Assembly: GCF_903645315.1 (NCBI RefSeq)
Contig: NZ_CAHJXL010000001.1
Location: 496,001-560,000, forward strand
Direction of reading: 5' to 3'
Source: Victivallis sp. Marseille-Q1083
GTDB taxonomy: Bacteria; Verrucomicrobiota; Lentisphaeria; Victivallales; Victivallaceae
Length of the DNA: 64,000 nt
Positions 41,531-50,555 of the stretch are shown one piece after another. The number at the start of each line of letters is the position of its first letter. Within the stretch, counting starts at the first letter, position 1. The position numbers and the translations under genes are program-made. The notes under the pieces are model-generated. The model worked only from the letters and a program-made list of their open reading frames with translations. It did no database searches and had not been told where the DNA came from.

Positions 41531-42832
41531 ATGGTTATCCGCATCATCAAAAAGAGCCAGCTCTACTTCATCTTCTCCTTTGCGCTGCTGATCGTCCTCG
41601 GCGCGCTGCTGCTGAAAACGCCGTGGGTGATGAATTCCCGGGTGGCGCTGGACTGGAGCGACGCGTTGTTCACCGCCACCAGCGCGGTCTGTGTCACCGG
41701 CCTGACCGTCGTGCCGACCTCGGAATTCAACCTGGGCGGCCAACTGATCATCCTGCTGCTGATCCAATTAGGCGGCCTCGGCATCATGACGCTGAGCGCT
41801 ACCATCCTGCTGGCGCTGGGCCGCAATATGAGTCTCGGCAGCACGCTGATTTATTCGACATTGAACGAGAGCGTCCCGCGCCGGACCGAAGAGCTGCTGC
41901 GGACCATCACCTATTATACGCTGGTCATCGAGGCGGTCGGTTCGGTCGTGCTGATCATCGGTTTCCTGCTCAGCGGCCAGCCGTTTTTCCAGGCGCTCTA
42001 CCTGGGAATCTTTCATGCGATTTCCGCATTTTGCAACGCCGGATTCAGTCCGTTCGACGACAGCCTGACCGGAGTCAGCAGTTACATCAAAATCGCCGTG
42101 GCGGCGCTGATCATTGCCGGCGGCCTGGGAATGTACGTCATTTACGACCTGGTCCACTTCCGCCGGCAGTCCCGGGTGCTCAGCATCAATACCCGGCTGA
42201 TTTTAACGGCGACGGTCATTCTGATCATCGGCGGCAGCATCGGCATCAAGTTCAGTGAAAATTTCGCCAGCGTCGAACCGATCAGTTGGCTGGACGCTTT
42301 TTTTCAGGCCGTTTCCGCCCGGACCGCCGGTTTCAATTCGGTCGATCTGTCGGCATTGAGCCAAAGCAGCATCACGCTGCTGATCATTCTGATGCTGATC
42401 GGCGCGGCGCCGGGTTCCACTGCCGGCGGCATGAAACTGACCGGCGTCTCGCTGGCGGCGATCTCCATTGTCAACACATTTTTCGGCAACCAGAAGGTTC
42501 TGCTGTTCAAGCGGGAAATTCCGATCAGCAACGTACTGAAATCCTACACGATCATCTGTACTTACATCCTGCTGACCCTGATCGGAGCGTTGACGCTGGC
42601 CGGCTGTTGCGGCGATGTGATGATCGCGTCCTTTTTCGAAGCGGCTTCGGCGGTCGGCACGGTCGGACTGACGGTCGGCACAACCGAAAAATTGACGCTG
42701 GCGGGAAAATTGACCGTTATCGCGTTGATGTTCATCGGCCGGATCGGGCCGTTCACCATGTTCCTGTTCCTGCTCGGGCGGGAAAAGAAAAGCGCATTGA
42801 CCTACCCGGAAGAACGGGTCGTCATCGGTTAA
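41531..42832 (+). CDS. ktrB: potassium uptake channel subunit (KtrB/TrkH family)
   Basis: This 433-aa inner-membrane protein has the four M1-P-M2 repeats, and each filter region is visible with its conserved Gly: SAVCVTGLTVV, HAISAFCNAGFS, SARTAGFNSV and SAVGTVGLTVG. The third-repeat hinge GAAPGSTAGGMK (gating loop) is intact. Length and the soluble partner next door match Na+/K+-type Ktr systems. It moves K+ inward, gated by the RCK partner encoded 22 bp downstream. Two bp separate it from the phosphoesterase stop, so the genes are translationally close. Confidence 0.93.
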   Translation: MVIRIIKKSQLYFIFSFALLIVLGALLLKTPWVMNSRVALDWSDALFTATSAVCVTGLTVVPTSEFNLGGQLIILLLIQLGGLGIMTLSATILLALGRNMSLGSTLIYSTLNESVPRRTEELLRTITYYTLVIEAVGSVVLIIGFLLSGQPFFQALYLGIFHAISAFCNAGFSPFDDSLTGVSSYIKIAVAALIIAGGLGMYVIYDLVHFRRQSRVLSINTRLILTATVILIIGGSIGIKFSENFASVEPISWLDAFFQAVSARTAGFNSVDLSALSQSSITLLIILMLIGAAPGSTAGGMKLTGVSLAAISIVNTFFGNQKVLLFKREIPISNVLKSYTIICTYILLTLIGALTLAGCCGDVMIASFFEAASAVGTVGLTVGTTEKLTLAGKLTVIALMFIGRIGPFTMFLFLLGREKKSALTYPEERVVIG

Positions 42833-42854
42833 AAAACGAGGAGAATCAGCGATT

Positions 42855-43505
42855 ATGCGAGGAAATTATGCGGTACTTGGTTTGGGTTCCTTCGGATCCA
42901 AACTGGCGTTGGAACTGAGCAATGCCGGCAACAATGTCGTCGTCGTCGACCGCGACAAGGAGCAGATCAACGCGCTGAAGGACAAAGTTTCGGAAGCGAT
43001 CATCGCCGACGTCAGCAATCCGGACGTCATCAAGGAACTGGACATCAAAAAATTCGACGCCACGATCATCGCGATGAGCTCACATTTCGAGGATCTGATC
43101 CTGGCGCTGACGCTGTTGAAGCAGGAAGGCGCCGGCAAAGTCATCGTCAAGACCAATACGTCGATTCAGAAGCGTATTCTGCTGCGGCTCGGCGCCGATG
43201 AGGTCATTCAGCCGGATCAGGATGTCGCGGAGCGGCTGTCCAAACGGCTGTCGATGACCAATATCACCGACATGTTTGAATTCAAAGGCTCCTATATCGC
43301 CGAGGTCAACGTGCCGGATTCGATGGACGGCAAGACGATCCGCGAGCTGGATTTGCGCAACCGTTTCAACATCATCGTCCTGTTGATCAAAAAGCCGGGC
43401 AAGCACATCGAAACGGTCTGGAACCCGGATATCGAGCTGGCCAAAGGCGATCAGCTGACCGTCATCGGCCAGGAAAAAGCGATCATCGACGTCTTCAAAA
43501 AGTAG
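42855..43505 (+). CDS. ktrA: RCK regulatory subunit of the potassium system (KtrA/TrkA family)
   Basis: This 216-aa cytoplasmic protein has an RCK-N Rossmann domain (YAVLGLGSFGSKLALELSNAG, VVVVDRDKEQINAL) that binds ATP/ADP or NAD(H), and an RCK-C domain in the second half (GKTIRELDLRNRFNIIVLLI, DQLTVIGQEKAI). Such subunits form octameric rings that gate the KtrB dimer. The ATG follows GAGGAG. The single RCK pair, half the size of E. coli TrkA, fits KtrA. There is no strong terminator in the 284-bp convergent gap that follows. Confidence 0.93.
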   Translation: MRGNYAVLGLGSFGSKLALELSNAGNNVVVVDRDKEQINALKDKVSEAIIADVSNPDVIKELDIKKFDATIIAMSSHFEDLILALTLLKQEGAGKVIVKTNTSIQKRILLRLGADEVIQPDQDVAERLSKRLSMTNITDMFEFKGSYIAEVNVPDSMDGKTIRELDLRNRFNIIVLLIKKPGKHIETVWNPDIELAKGDQLTVIGQEKAIIDVFKK

Positions 43506-43789
43506 CTCAGCGGAACCGCAAAGCGCGTAATCGGCGACAGGCCGTCACCCCGATAAGACGATTTCATTTTTCTCGCGACATCGGGGAAACTTAACTTTTC
43601 CGCCGGCGGCCGGCTTGTTTTGCTTGCAATTCGCTCAATTTATGATAGAAAATTTCCGGCCGAAGGCCCCAAAACGATTCCGGAGCCGGAAGAACGCGCC
43701 GGCAATTTATCACAACAGTCATCATTGCGATAACGGCCTGTCTCCCTTGTCCCTCCAGCTATCCGACGAAACGATTCGATATGCCCGGA

Positions 43790-44860
43790 TTATTTATCAA
43801 AGCCGGTCAGGAAGCGGATGATGCGGTTGCGCCCGGTGATGATTTCCGCTTCGCCGGTCGAACCCAGCCGCAACGGGTACGGTTCGTCTTCGATCAGGAT
43901 GCGCACCCGGTAATAAGTGCGGTCGCCGCGCGTTTCCGGCAGCTCTTCGATCAGGTACACTTTTCCTTTGAAATAACCGTAATCGAAATAGTTGTACTGG
44001 CTGCTGGAAATCCGCACCGCCTGATTTTCACGCACCTTGTGAATCTGCTGTTCGTCGATGAAGGCGATGAACTTTTTCGGGCCGGCCGCCGCCATCGAAA
44101 TCAACGTCTCGCCCGGTTCGACGTAACTGCCCAGCTTGGTCGGAATATAGGAAATCGTGCCGTCTTCCGGCGCCAGGAAACGGTACTCGTTCTCGGCGGC
44201 CTCCTTGATCTTCAATTCACTCTGCCGCCCCTTGAGCCGCAATTTCAGCAATTCAAGCTCATTTTCAGCCTGGGCGATGATTTTTTCCGCCAGGCCGTCC
44301 TGCAGTTTGGCATAATCGGTTTCCAGTTTCTGCAATTCGCTGGTGTTCTTCAAATGCTCCATTTCCTTTTTCTGGAGCTCCATCAACGAAATCACCCCTT
44401 TTTCATAGAGGCCGCGGAACGTTTCCAGTTCGAACTTGCTCTTTTCCACCCGTTCGCGACACTCTTCCAGCGTGATGGTCGTATAGCGGTACTCCGGCGG
44501 CAGCGGATCGTGCTTCAGCACCGCCAGCGACCAGGTTTTGACGACGATCTCGACTTCCAATTCGCTGATCGCATTGCGCAGCATCTCGATTTCACCCTGC
44601 AGATCCCGGTCTTCCAGTTCGAGCAGCAATTCACCGGCTTTGACCGGGTCGCCGTTTTTCTTGTGAATGCGTTTGATCCGGCTCTGCACCGAAGATTTCA
44701 ATTCGTATTCCCGCATTCCTTCGACCACGCCGCGGCCTTCCACCGTCTCTTCCATCGTACAGAATACCACCAGCGCGAAGCCGGAGAGAATCAGCAACAG
44801 CAATACGACAATCAGGATTCGAAACGTTCGCAATTGCGTCCGGAAATTGCTTCTGGCCAT
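43790..44860 (-). CDS. HlyD-type membrane fusion protein without adjacent partner
   Basis: This 356-aa periplasmic adaptor has an N-terminal TM at ~14-36 (ILIVVLLLLILSGFALVVF), then the split lipoyl-like domain (GRGVVEGMREYELKSSVQSR with KNGDPVKAGELLLELED), a long coiled coil (~95-240) and the beta-barrel part (RFLAPEDGTISYIPTKLGSY, YFKGKVYLIEELPE). Such adaptors connect an inner-membrane ABC, RND or MFS pump with an outer-membrane channel. No pump gene is next to it in the window, so the exported substrate is unknown. The ATG follows AAGGA at long spacing (11 nt). It is convergent with ktrA. Confidence 0.85.
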   Translation of the reverse strand: MARSNFRTQLRTFRILIVVLLLLILSGFALVVFCTMEETVEGRGVVEGMREYELKSSVQSRIKRIHKKNGDPVKAGELLLELEDRDLQGEIEMLRNAISELEVEIVVKTWSLAVLKHDPLPPEYRYTTITLEECRERVEKSKFELETFRGLYEKGVISLMELQKKEMEHLKNTSELQKLETDYAKLQDGLAEKIIAQAENELELLKLRLKGRQSELKIKEAAENEYRFLAPEDGTISYIPTKLGSYVEPGETLISMAAAGPKKFIAFIDEQQIHKVRENQAVRISSSQYNYFDYGYFKGKVYLIEELPETRGDRTYYRVRILIEDEPYPLRLGSTGEAEIITGRNRIIRFLTGFDK

Positions 44861-45096
44861 AAGATGATAATTCCTTGGTTGTTTTTGAATCGACCGGCTC
44901 TTCTACACAATTCGGCGAGGAATATACATCAGTAAAAAATCAAAACAACCGCGGGTTTCAAATAAATCGTCAAAAAAACAGCGGACGCCATTTCCCGTCC
45001 CGGCGTATGGCGCCATCCCCGGCGCTGGCGTCTTGATTCCAGACGGGCAATTTAATTTTACCGCCGGTGTACGCCGGGTCCGGCGAAGCGGTTTGG

Positions 45097-46101
45097 CTAT
45101 TGTTTATCTTTGGGCCTGGCGTAGAATTTATCCGGCGCCACCATCGCATAAAACGGATAGCGGGCCTGCAATTCCGGCGACGCGTCCCGCGGAATATAGC
45201 GGAAGCGCTTATAGAACCAGAGGTACTGATCCGGAAACCGCCGGATATAAGATTCGGAAATATCCATCAATTCCTGAATCAGCTCCGTTTCGTCGGCATA
45301 TGCTTCAAACGGCTTGGACAGCCATTCGGCATGGGCGGTCACCACCCCATTTTCCAGCCGCACCGACGTTCCGTAAACGATGACCGCCGGAAGGCGATTG
45401 ACCCGGCAATAATGCATCAAACTGGCCGGCGCTTTGCTGCTCGGCACCGGCAGGCCGAAAAAGTCGACGAAAGTTCCTCCGTCGCGAAGCCGGGTATTCT
45501 GGTCGATCAGCGTTCCACCCCCCAACCCCCGCCGCAAAGCCTTCAACGACTCCTTGATCGCCCCTTTGGAAAAAATGATCTTCAAGCCCTGCTCCCTCTC
45601 CCGGCTGCCGTGATTGAGAAAGCGGTTCAAATAAGGATTGCGCATCGGCTTGGCGATCGCCACCATCTTGACGCCGGCGTAATACGGCGCCATCAGCCCG
45701 GAAGCCTCCCAACTGCCCAGGTGGGGATTGACAAAGATAATCCGTTCGCCGGCGGCGACGTGCGCTTTCAACCGTTCGGTCACCTCCGGCAGCAATAAAG
45801 TCCAACGCTCGATTCGCGCCGGTTTGCCGGCCATCCAGGTGAATTCCAGCATATTATACAGCAAATTGAAAATACTGCGGCGTCCGATCTCTTCCACTTT
45901 GCCGGCCGGCCATTCCGGAAACGCCACCCGGATATTGGCTTCGACAATTTTTCGCACCGCCGGCAGGCCATACATGACCCGCCCCAGACCGGCGGCAAGG
46001 CTTTTCACCCCGCCGTGCGGCAACAACCGGATCATGCCGTACAAAAGCATGACGATCAGATATTCCAGCAGATAACGGATCTTCAAAAACAGTTTCTTCA
46101 T
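45097..46101 (-). CDS. lipid A acyltransferase of the LpxL/HtrB family
   Basis: This 334-aa inner-membrane enzyme transfers an acyl chain from acyl-ACP to a lipid A precursor. It has an N-terminal hydrophobic helix (YLLEYLIVMLLYGMIRLLP), the catalytic VNPHLGSWE motif near residue 120 (His and Glu of the HX4D/E class), AKPMRNPYLNRFL and a QYLWFYKRFRY end block. It implies a lipid-A-bearing outer membrane. Its start overlaps the preceding gene by 4 bp (ATGA). Which acyl position it modifies cannot be read from sequence. Confidence 0.9.
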   Translation of the reverse strand: MKKLFLKIRYLLEYLIVMLLYGMIRLLPHGGVKSLAAGLGRVMYGLPAVRKIVEANIRVAFPEWPAGKVEEIGRRSIFNLLYNMLEFTWMAGKPARIERWTLLLPEVTERLKAHVAAGERIIFVNPHLGSWEASGLMAPYYAGVKMVAIAKPMRNPYLNRFLNHGSREREQGLKIIFSKGAIKESLKALRRGLGGGTLIDQNTRLRDGGTFVDFFGLPVPSSKAPASLMHYCRVNRLPAVIVYGTSVRLENGVVTAHAEWLSKPFEAYADETELIQELMDISESYIRRFPDQYLWFYKRFRYIPRDASPELQARYPFYAMVAPDKFYARPKDKQ

Positions 46102-47000
46102 AACCTCTTGCGCCGCCGCCGCGGCGGCGGCTGAAACGAAACGCGCAAGTGTTCGTCGACCGCCACCCCGTTGGCGAACAACACGCTTTTGAGAGAAGTC
46201 GCCGCAATATTCAGCGCCAGGTGGCGCCGCCCCTCCTCATTGCACTGCTGGCGGGAAGCGACTTTCACCACTTTCACCTGACGGTCCGGAAAGACATGCA
46301 GCAGCCCCCAGCCATCAGCCAATTCCTCCGGCGCCAACTCGCCGGCCGGCACCGCCAGATAAAGGTAATCCGCCACCGCCGCCTGCCGGATCAGCTCCAT
46401 CCGGCTGCCCTTGTAGATCACATGCTGCAAACGGCTGATTTGCTTGAGCAGTTTGTGATAGGCGGTATTGCGGCTGGCACTGTAATCATAAGATTGAAAC
46501 TCTTCGAAAAGGTCATCGGAATCCTTCAATTCCGGCTCGTTCTCGCGAATGACTTTCTCCAATTTCAATTTTTCCAATTTCAGCGTCTTGAGCGTCGCCA
46601 GCAATTCTTCCCGCTCCGCGCAATCCGGCAAACAGTGTTCCCGCCGGTCAAAAATATCGATCGCCACCACCTTCTCAATGTGGTTCTGTTTGCTCTGCGG
46701 CGCAATCCAGCAGGCCGCCATGCTGACCTGGAATTTTTTCACCCGGGTCGGCACCCGGATCCCGACTGCGGTCGGCTGCTGGCCGGCCAGATATCCCAGC
46801 ACGGCCTGCCGCAGGACGAAAGGAGTGACGCCGCGTTCCGTTTCCGGCGATGACTCCGCTTTCGCTGCCGCTTCGGACAACGCCGCCGGTTCCACCGATA
46901 TTTCATCGGCTCCGTCAACGTTCTCCTTCACCGGCGCCGGTTCCGGAACCGGTTCGGAGAGTTCCGCAAAAAAATCAAAATTGAGCTGTTCTTCTGACAT
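46098..47000 (-). CDS. cytoplasmic protein of unknown function, 300 aa
   Basis: The acidic, low-complexity N-terminus (to ~55) is followed by a compact core with predicted beta-alpha pattern: QAVLGYLAGQQPTAVGIRVP, KVVAIDIFDRREHC, a helical hairpin (~125-190, KTLKLEKLKLEKVI), and VADYLYLAVPAGELAPEELADGWGLLHVFPDRQVKVVKVA. The last block resembles the end of restriction-endonuclease-like (PD-D/E-x-K) domains such as MmcB, but the acidic catalytic set is not clear enough to claim a nuclease. It ends in PPPRRRRKRL, a basic tail. It overlaps the lipid A acyltransferase start by 4 bp, so the two share a transcript although no functional link is evident. Confidence 0.6.
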   Translation of the reverse strand: MSEEQLNFDFFAELSEPVPEPAPVKENVDGADEISVEPAALSEAAAKAESSPETERGVTPFVLRQAVLGYLAGQQPTAVGIRVPTRVKKFQVSMAACWIAPQSKQNHIEKVVAIDIFDRREHCLPDCAEREELLATLKTLKLEKLKLEKVIRENEPELKDSDDLFEEFQSYDYSASRNTAYHKLLKQISRLQHVIYKGSRMELIRQAAVADYLYLAVPAGELAPEELADGWGLLHVFPDRQVKVVKVASRQQCNEEGRRHLALNIAATSLKSVLFANGVAVDEHLRVSFQPPPRRRRKRL

Positions 47001-47128
47001 GATATCGCATTCTTAAAAATAAATCTGGCCTTTACCTCATTCTCCGCCGGCCATAAAATATCACCATCCCGCGAAACATTCAAACCCCTCCCCCCGGAAA
47101 AGTGACGGAACTATCGTAAAATCCCAAT

Positions 47129-47170
47129 AAAAAAAATTCCTTTCCGCCCTATCTTGACGAAAAGGAATTT
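47129..47170 (-). terminator. intrinsic terminator of the RRM gene
   Basis: On the minus strand an AT-rich stem (47158-47170 with 47134-47146, one mismatch) is followed by a T8 run (47129-47136). It lies ~60 bp past the RRM stop codon. The remaining 47001-47128 gap is AT-rich with no gene seen. Confidence 0.75.
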
Positions 47171-47231
47171 CCCATCCGGATATTCACGATCCGGTGTTCA
47201 GCACAACCCCGGCTGCCGCCGGTAAGCGCTG

Positions 47232-47540
47232 TCAGTAACGACGATGTCCGCCGCCGAAACCGCCGCGGCTGCCGCCACCCTGACGCGGCGGGCGCTCTTC
47301 CCGCGGCCGGGCTTCATTGACGACGATGGTGCGGCTGTCCAGGCTGCTGCCGTTCAACGCTTCGATCGCCGCCTGGGCTTCTCCGGCATTGTCCATCTCG
47401 ACAAAACCGAATCCTTTGGCGCGGCCGCTGTCACGATCCATGACCAGACGGACGCTGGAGACGTCGCCATAAGCCGAGAAAGTGTTCTTCAGCGTTTCTT
47501 CCGTGGTCGAATAGGCCATATTTCCGACGTAGATATTCAT
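47232..47540 (-). CDS. RRM-type RNA-binding protein with Gly/Arg tail
   Basis: This 102-aa protein is one RNA recognition motif: RNP2 IYVGNM at residues 3-8 and RNP1 KGFGFVEM near 43-50, followed by an arginine/glycine-rich tail (PRQGGGSRGGFGGGHRRY). Such proteins bind single-stranded RNA and in several bacteria are induced by cold. The ATG follows AAAAGG. The predicted promoter lies ~260 bp upstream, so a long leader RNA may control translation as in cold-shock genes. A terminator follows at 47129-47170. Confidence 0.93.
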   Translation of the reverse strand: MNIYVGNMAYSTTEETLKNTFSAYGDVSSVRLVMDRDSGRAKGFGFVEMDNAGEAQAAIEALNGSSLDSRTIVVNEARPREERPPRQGGGSRGGFGGGHRRY

Positions 47541-47961
47541 TTTCTACCTTTTCCGGGCTGCTTCCCAGCCCTGCTAACCAACCCTCGTTACAAAATAATA
47601 ATCGGTACCACACTAAAATCTTCGCCGGCAATACAGGAGGGCATCACTGAATCATACGGTAGTAATAGTGGAATCCAGAGAACCCCGCCTGGGTTTCCCC
47701 GGAAAAGATCCGCCCGCCGATAACCACACGGCCGAAGGATCAGGAGAGATAAAAAAAATTAAATCACACTCAACCCAATCAAAATAAATAAACTATTTTG
47801 ATATAATATCGTTCATTCCAATAAATGCAAGGCAGTTTTTCGTAAAATTGACTTTTTTCTTCAATTTTTTTCTGCCACCGCGCCGCGACAGCCGGGAGTC
47901 CCCGTTTCCCGGTCGAGCCGAAGCGGCAATCGGAAGCGAAACAATCGTCCGGCACCGGCCT
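47541..47961. other. 421-bp gap with RRM leader and promoter candidate
   Basis: No coding gene is supported here. The RRM-proximal part holds two small stem-loops on the minus strand (GGGCTG...CAGCCC near 47550-47570, AACCC...GGGTT near 47680-47697). The 47750-47870 part is very AT-rich and holds a promoter candidate. The remainder up to the glycosylase stop shows nothing clear. Confidence 0.5.
47803..47830 (-). promoter_or_regulatory. candidate promoter of the RRM gene
   Basis: On the minus strand, TTGCAT (47825-47830) and TATTAT (47803-47808) are 16 bp apart. It would give a leader of ~255 nt. The surrounding AT-richness makes alternative positions possible. Confidence 0.4.
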
Positions 47962-48594
47962 TCACTTGAGCCCTTTATCGCCATCGGCCGCCAAAGCCCA
48001 GAGGTACAAGGAAGCGGTCGTGCCGTAAGGAGTATAACGCCGCCGGAATATTTCGAAGGCCGACCGGTCAAGCTGTTCCAGCCGGTGCAGCCGCATCAGG
48101 CCGCGCCGGATGCCGAAATCATGGAAACTGAGCACATCCGGCCGGGCAAAAGTGAAAATCAGCATCATTTCCGCCGTCCAGACGCCGACACCTTTCAAAG
48201 CGGAAAGCCGGCGAATGATTTCAGCATCGTCCAACTGCTCCAGGGCGGCGAAATCCACCGCGCCGTCCAGCGCCGCCTGCGCGGCGGCGCAGATATATTC
48301 CACCTTGCGGTGCGACATGCCGCACTGCTGCATCGCCGCACGATCGGCCCGGACGACGTTCTCCGGCCTCACCCCGCCGACCAGCGCGGCGAAACGCTGC
48401 CCGACCGTTTCGGCCGCCTTGCCGGAAATCTGCTGGCTGATGATGCCGCCGACCAGCGCGGCGAACGGTTCCGGCGTCAATTCGCGGGACAGGATGCCAT
48501 AGCGTTCGACCAGTTTGCCGAACCGTTCATCCCGGCGGCAAAGCCGGTCAAGCGCCTCCTCGGAACAGGTAAAACAGCCGGCGGCCATTTTCAC
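47962..48594 (-). CDS. HhH-GPD DNA glycosylase (AlkA-type 3-methyladenine glycosylase)
   Basis: This 210-aa base-excision repair enzyme removes alkylated bases. It has AALVGGIISQQISGKAAETV, the helix-hairpin-helix LSALKGVGVWTAEMM, and the catalytic Asp in FARPDVLSFHDFGIRRG. No Fe-S cluster Cys set is present, which separates it from the MutY/Nth group. Short AlkA forms of ~200 residues lacking the N-terminal domain of E. coli AlkA are common. It starts 19 bp beyond the ilvB stop on the same strand, so it may be co-transcribed with ilvB. A second Met six bp in is a possible alternative start. Confidence 0.9.
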   Translation of the reverse strand: MKMAAGCFTCSEEALDRLCRRDERFGKLVERYGILSRELTPEPFAALVGGIISQQISGKAAETVGQRFAALVGGVRPENVVRADRAAMQQCGMSHRKVEYICAAAQAALDGAVDFAALEQLDDAEIIRRLSALKGVGVWTAEMMLIFTFARPDVLSFHDFGIRRGLMRLHRLEQLDRSAFEIFRRRYTPYGTTASLYLWALAADGDKGLK

Positions 48595-48613
48595 TGCCCT
48601 CTGCCGAACTGCC

Positions 48614-50317
48614 TCATTCGGTGATGATCGAATGATAGTCTTTGCCGGCCGGGATCATCGGCAATACATGTTCATCATAGCCGGTATGGACGTCGAGCAG
48701 GAACGGGCCGTCGGTAGCGAGCATTTCCTCAAGGGCCGGAATCAGCTCTTCGCGGCTGTAAACCTCGCGGCCCGGAATATTGTATCCTCTGGCGATCGTC
48801 ACGAAATCCGGATAGGGCCGTTCGTCCTGCTCGCTGCCCAGCACCGTGTTGCCGCGGCGGCTGCCGTAGAAACGGTCTTCCCACTGCGCCACCATGCCGA
48901 GATACTGATTGTTCAGGATAATCATCTTGACGCCAATGTTTTCGACATGCAGCGTCCCCAGTTCCTGAATGTTCATCTGAAAGCTGCCGTCGCCGTCGAT
49001 GTTGATGACCAACTGATCGGGCCGGGCCACTTTGGCCCCCATCGCCGCCGGCAGACCGAAGCCCATCGAACCGAGACCGCCGGAAGTCAGGTGCTGGCGC
49101 GGAAAACTGTATTTGTAATACTGCGCCGCCCACATCTGATGCTGGCCGACCCCCGGCACGATGATCGCCCGCCCCCCGGTCAGCTCGTACAGCGTCTCGA
49201 TGACGTACTGCGGCTGCACCCGGTGCGGTTTGACTTTGTAATGCAGCGGAAACTGCCGCTTCCAGGCGGCGATCTGCGCCATCCAGGCGGCATATTCCCG
49301 ATACAGCGGCTCCTTGTTCAATTCGACCAGCACCTCCCGGATATCGGCGACGATGCCGTACCGGGCCGGTTTGTTCTTGTTGATTTCCGATTCGTCGATA
49401 TCGACGTGAACGATCGTCGCGTCGACGGCAAAATTGGCCGGGTTGCCAGTGACCCGGTCATCGAACCGCGCCCCGAAAGTCAACAGCAAATCCGCTTCAT
49501 TGACGGCATAGTTGGCGTAAACGGTGCCATGCATGCCGAGCAGCCGCAGGCTGAGCGGATGCTCGTCCGGAAAGGCGCCGAGCCCCATCAGCGTCGTCGC
49601 CACCGGAATATGGTAGCCTTCGGCAAACTTGCGCAGTTCTTCGGCCGCATTGGCGGTGATGATGCCGCCGCCGATGTAGAGGCAGGGACGTTCGGCTTTC
49701 GCGATCAACGCCTTCAGCGTCGCGATATCCTCGCTTTTGACCGGCCGTTTCGGATCATAGGAGCGGATATTCGCTTCGGCGTCCAGATCGATCAGGCATT
49801 TTTCCTGCTGGACATTTTTCGGAATATCGATCAGCACCGGGCCGGGCCGGCCGCTGGCGGCCAGATAAAACGCCTCGCTGATGATCTGCGGCAGGTCGGC
49901 CGCCTTCAACACCAGGTAACTGTGTTTGACGATCGGCCGGGTCATCCCGATGATGTCGGTCTCCTGAAAGGCATTCTTGCCGATCAGCGAAGCCGGCACC
50001 TGCCCGGTGATGATCACCACCGGGATGGAATCCATATAAGCGTCGGCGATGCCGGTCAACAAATTCGTCGCCCCCGGACCGCTGGTGGCCATGCAGACGC
50101 CGACTTTGCCGGTCGCCCGCGCATAGCCGTCCGCCGCAAAGGCGCCGCCCTGCTCATGCCGCGGCAGAATCACCCGGATTGTCGAATCCTGCAGCGCCTG
50201 ATGCAATTCGATGGCCTGCCCGCCCGGATAGGCGAATACTACCTCGACACCGTGCTTTTCCAGGCATCTTATCGTGATATCGCGTCCCATCAGCAGTTGC
50301 TTGTTTTCATCATTCAT
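48614..50317 (-). CDS. ilvB: acetolactate synthase large subunit
   Basis: This 567-aa ThDP enzyme condenses pyruvate (or pyruvate with 2-oxobutyrate) to acetohydroxy acids, the first committed step of branched-chain amino acid synthesis. It has the active-site Glu region GVEVVFAYPGGQAIE, RHEQGGAFAADGYARA, FAD-binding segments, and the ThDP motif GDGSFQMNIQELGT ending in NNQYLGM. The ATG at 50317 follows GGGAGAG; in-frame upstream ATG sites lie in non-coding-like sequence. No small regulatory subunit (ilvN) is adjacent in the window. The alkA-type gene follows 19 bp later. Confidence 0.94.
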   Translation of the reverse strand: MNDENKQLLMGRDITIRCLEKHGVEVVFAYPGGQAIELHQALQDSTIRVILPRHEQGGAFAADGYARATGKVGVCMATSGPGATNLLTGIADAYMDSIPVVIITGQVPASLIGKNAFQETDIIGMTRPIVKHSYLVLKAADLPQIISEAFYLAASGRPGPVLIDIPKNVQQEKCLIDLDAEANIRSYDPKRPVKSEDIATLKALIAKAERPCLYIGGGIITANAAEELRKFAEGYHIPVATTLMGLGAFPDEHPLSLRLLGMHGTVYANYAVNEADLLLTFGARFDDRVTGNPANFAVDATIVHVDIDESEINKNKPARYGIVADIREVLVELNKEPLYREYAAWMAQIAAWKRQFPLHYKVKPHRVQPQYVIETLYELTGGRAIIVPGVGQHQMWAAQYYKYSFPRQHLTSGGLGSMGFGLPAAMGAKVARPDQLVINIDGDGSFQMNIQELGTLHVENIGVKMIILNNQYLGMVAQWEDRFYGSRRGNTVLGSEQDERPYPDFVTIARGYNIPGREVYSREELIPALEEMLATDGPFLLDVHTGYDEHVLPMIPAGKDYHSIITE

Positions 50318-50392
50318 CGAAATACTCTCCCAAAAGAATTGCATCGCGCCCCGTCCGTCGGATCGGCGCCGCGCCTTTTTCAACCGTTTACG

Positions 50393-50422
50393 ATTATAAT
50401 ATTAATCGGTAATATATGCCAT
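50393..50422 (-). promoter_or_regulatory. candidate ilvB promoter
   Basis: On the minus strand, ATGGCA (50417-50422) and a perfect TATAAT (50393-50398) are 18 bp apart, ~75 bp upstream of the start. A 6-bp inverted repeat (TTGCCT, AGGCAA at 50424-50439) adjoins the -35 side and could be a regulator site. Confidence 0.55.
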
Positions 50423-50481
50423 ATTGCCTCAAAAGGCAAATGATTCCGGACGACTTTTTCATCTTCCGCCTGCTCCGCCGC

Positions 50482-50510
50482 TTGCGTTCGCCGTCCGCAA
50501 GCGGTATATT
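50482..50510 (+). promoter_or_regulatory. promoter of the HIT gene
   Basis: TTGCGT (50482-50487) and TATATT (50505-50510) are 17 bp apart. The 12-base context CGGTATATTGAC is shared with the beta-lactamase-like gene promoter at 57867. Confidence 0.65.
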
Positions 50511-50555
50511 GACCGAGATACGGAAACTTTCACATATCGACACAGGAATTCAATC

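Noticed and set aside
48515-50443. Plus-strand frame of 642 codons opposite ilvB
   Set aside because: ilvB motifs are complete on the minus strand. The antisense product is His/Arg/Gln-rich without domains.
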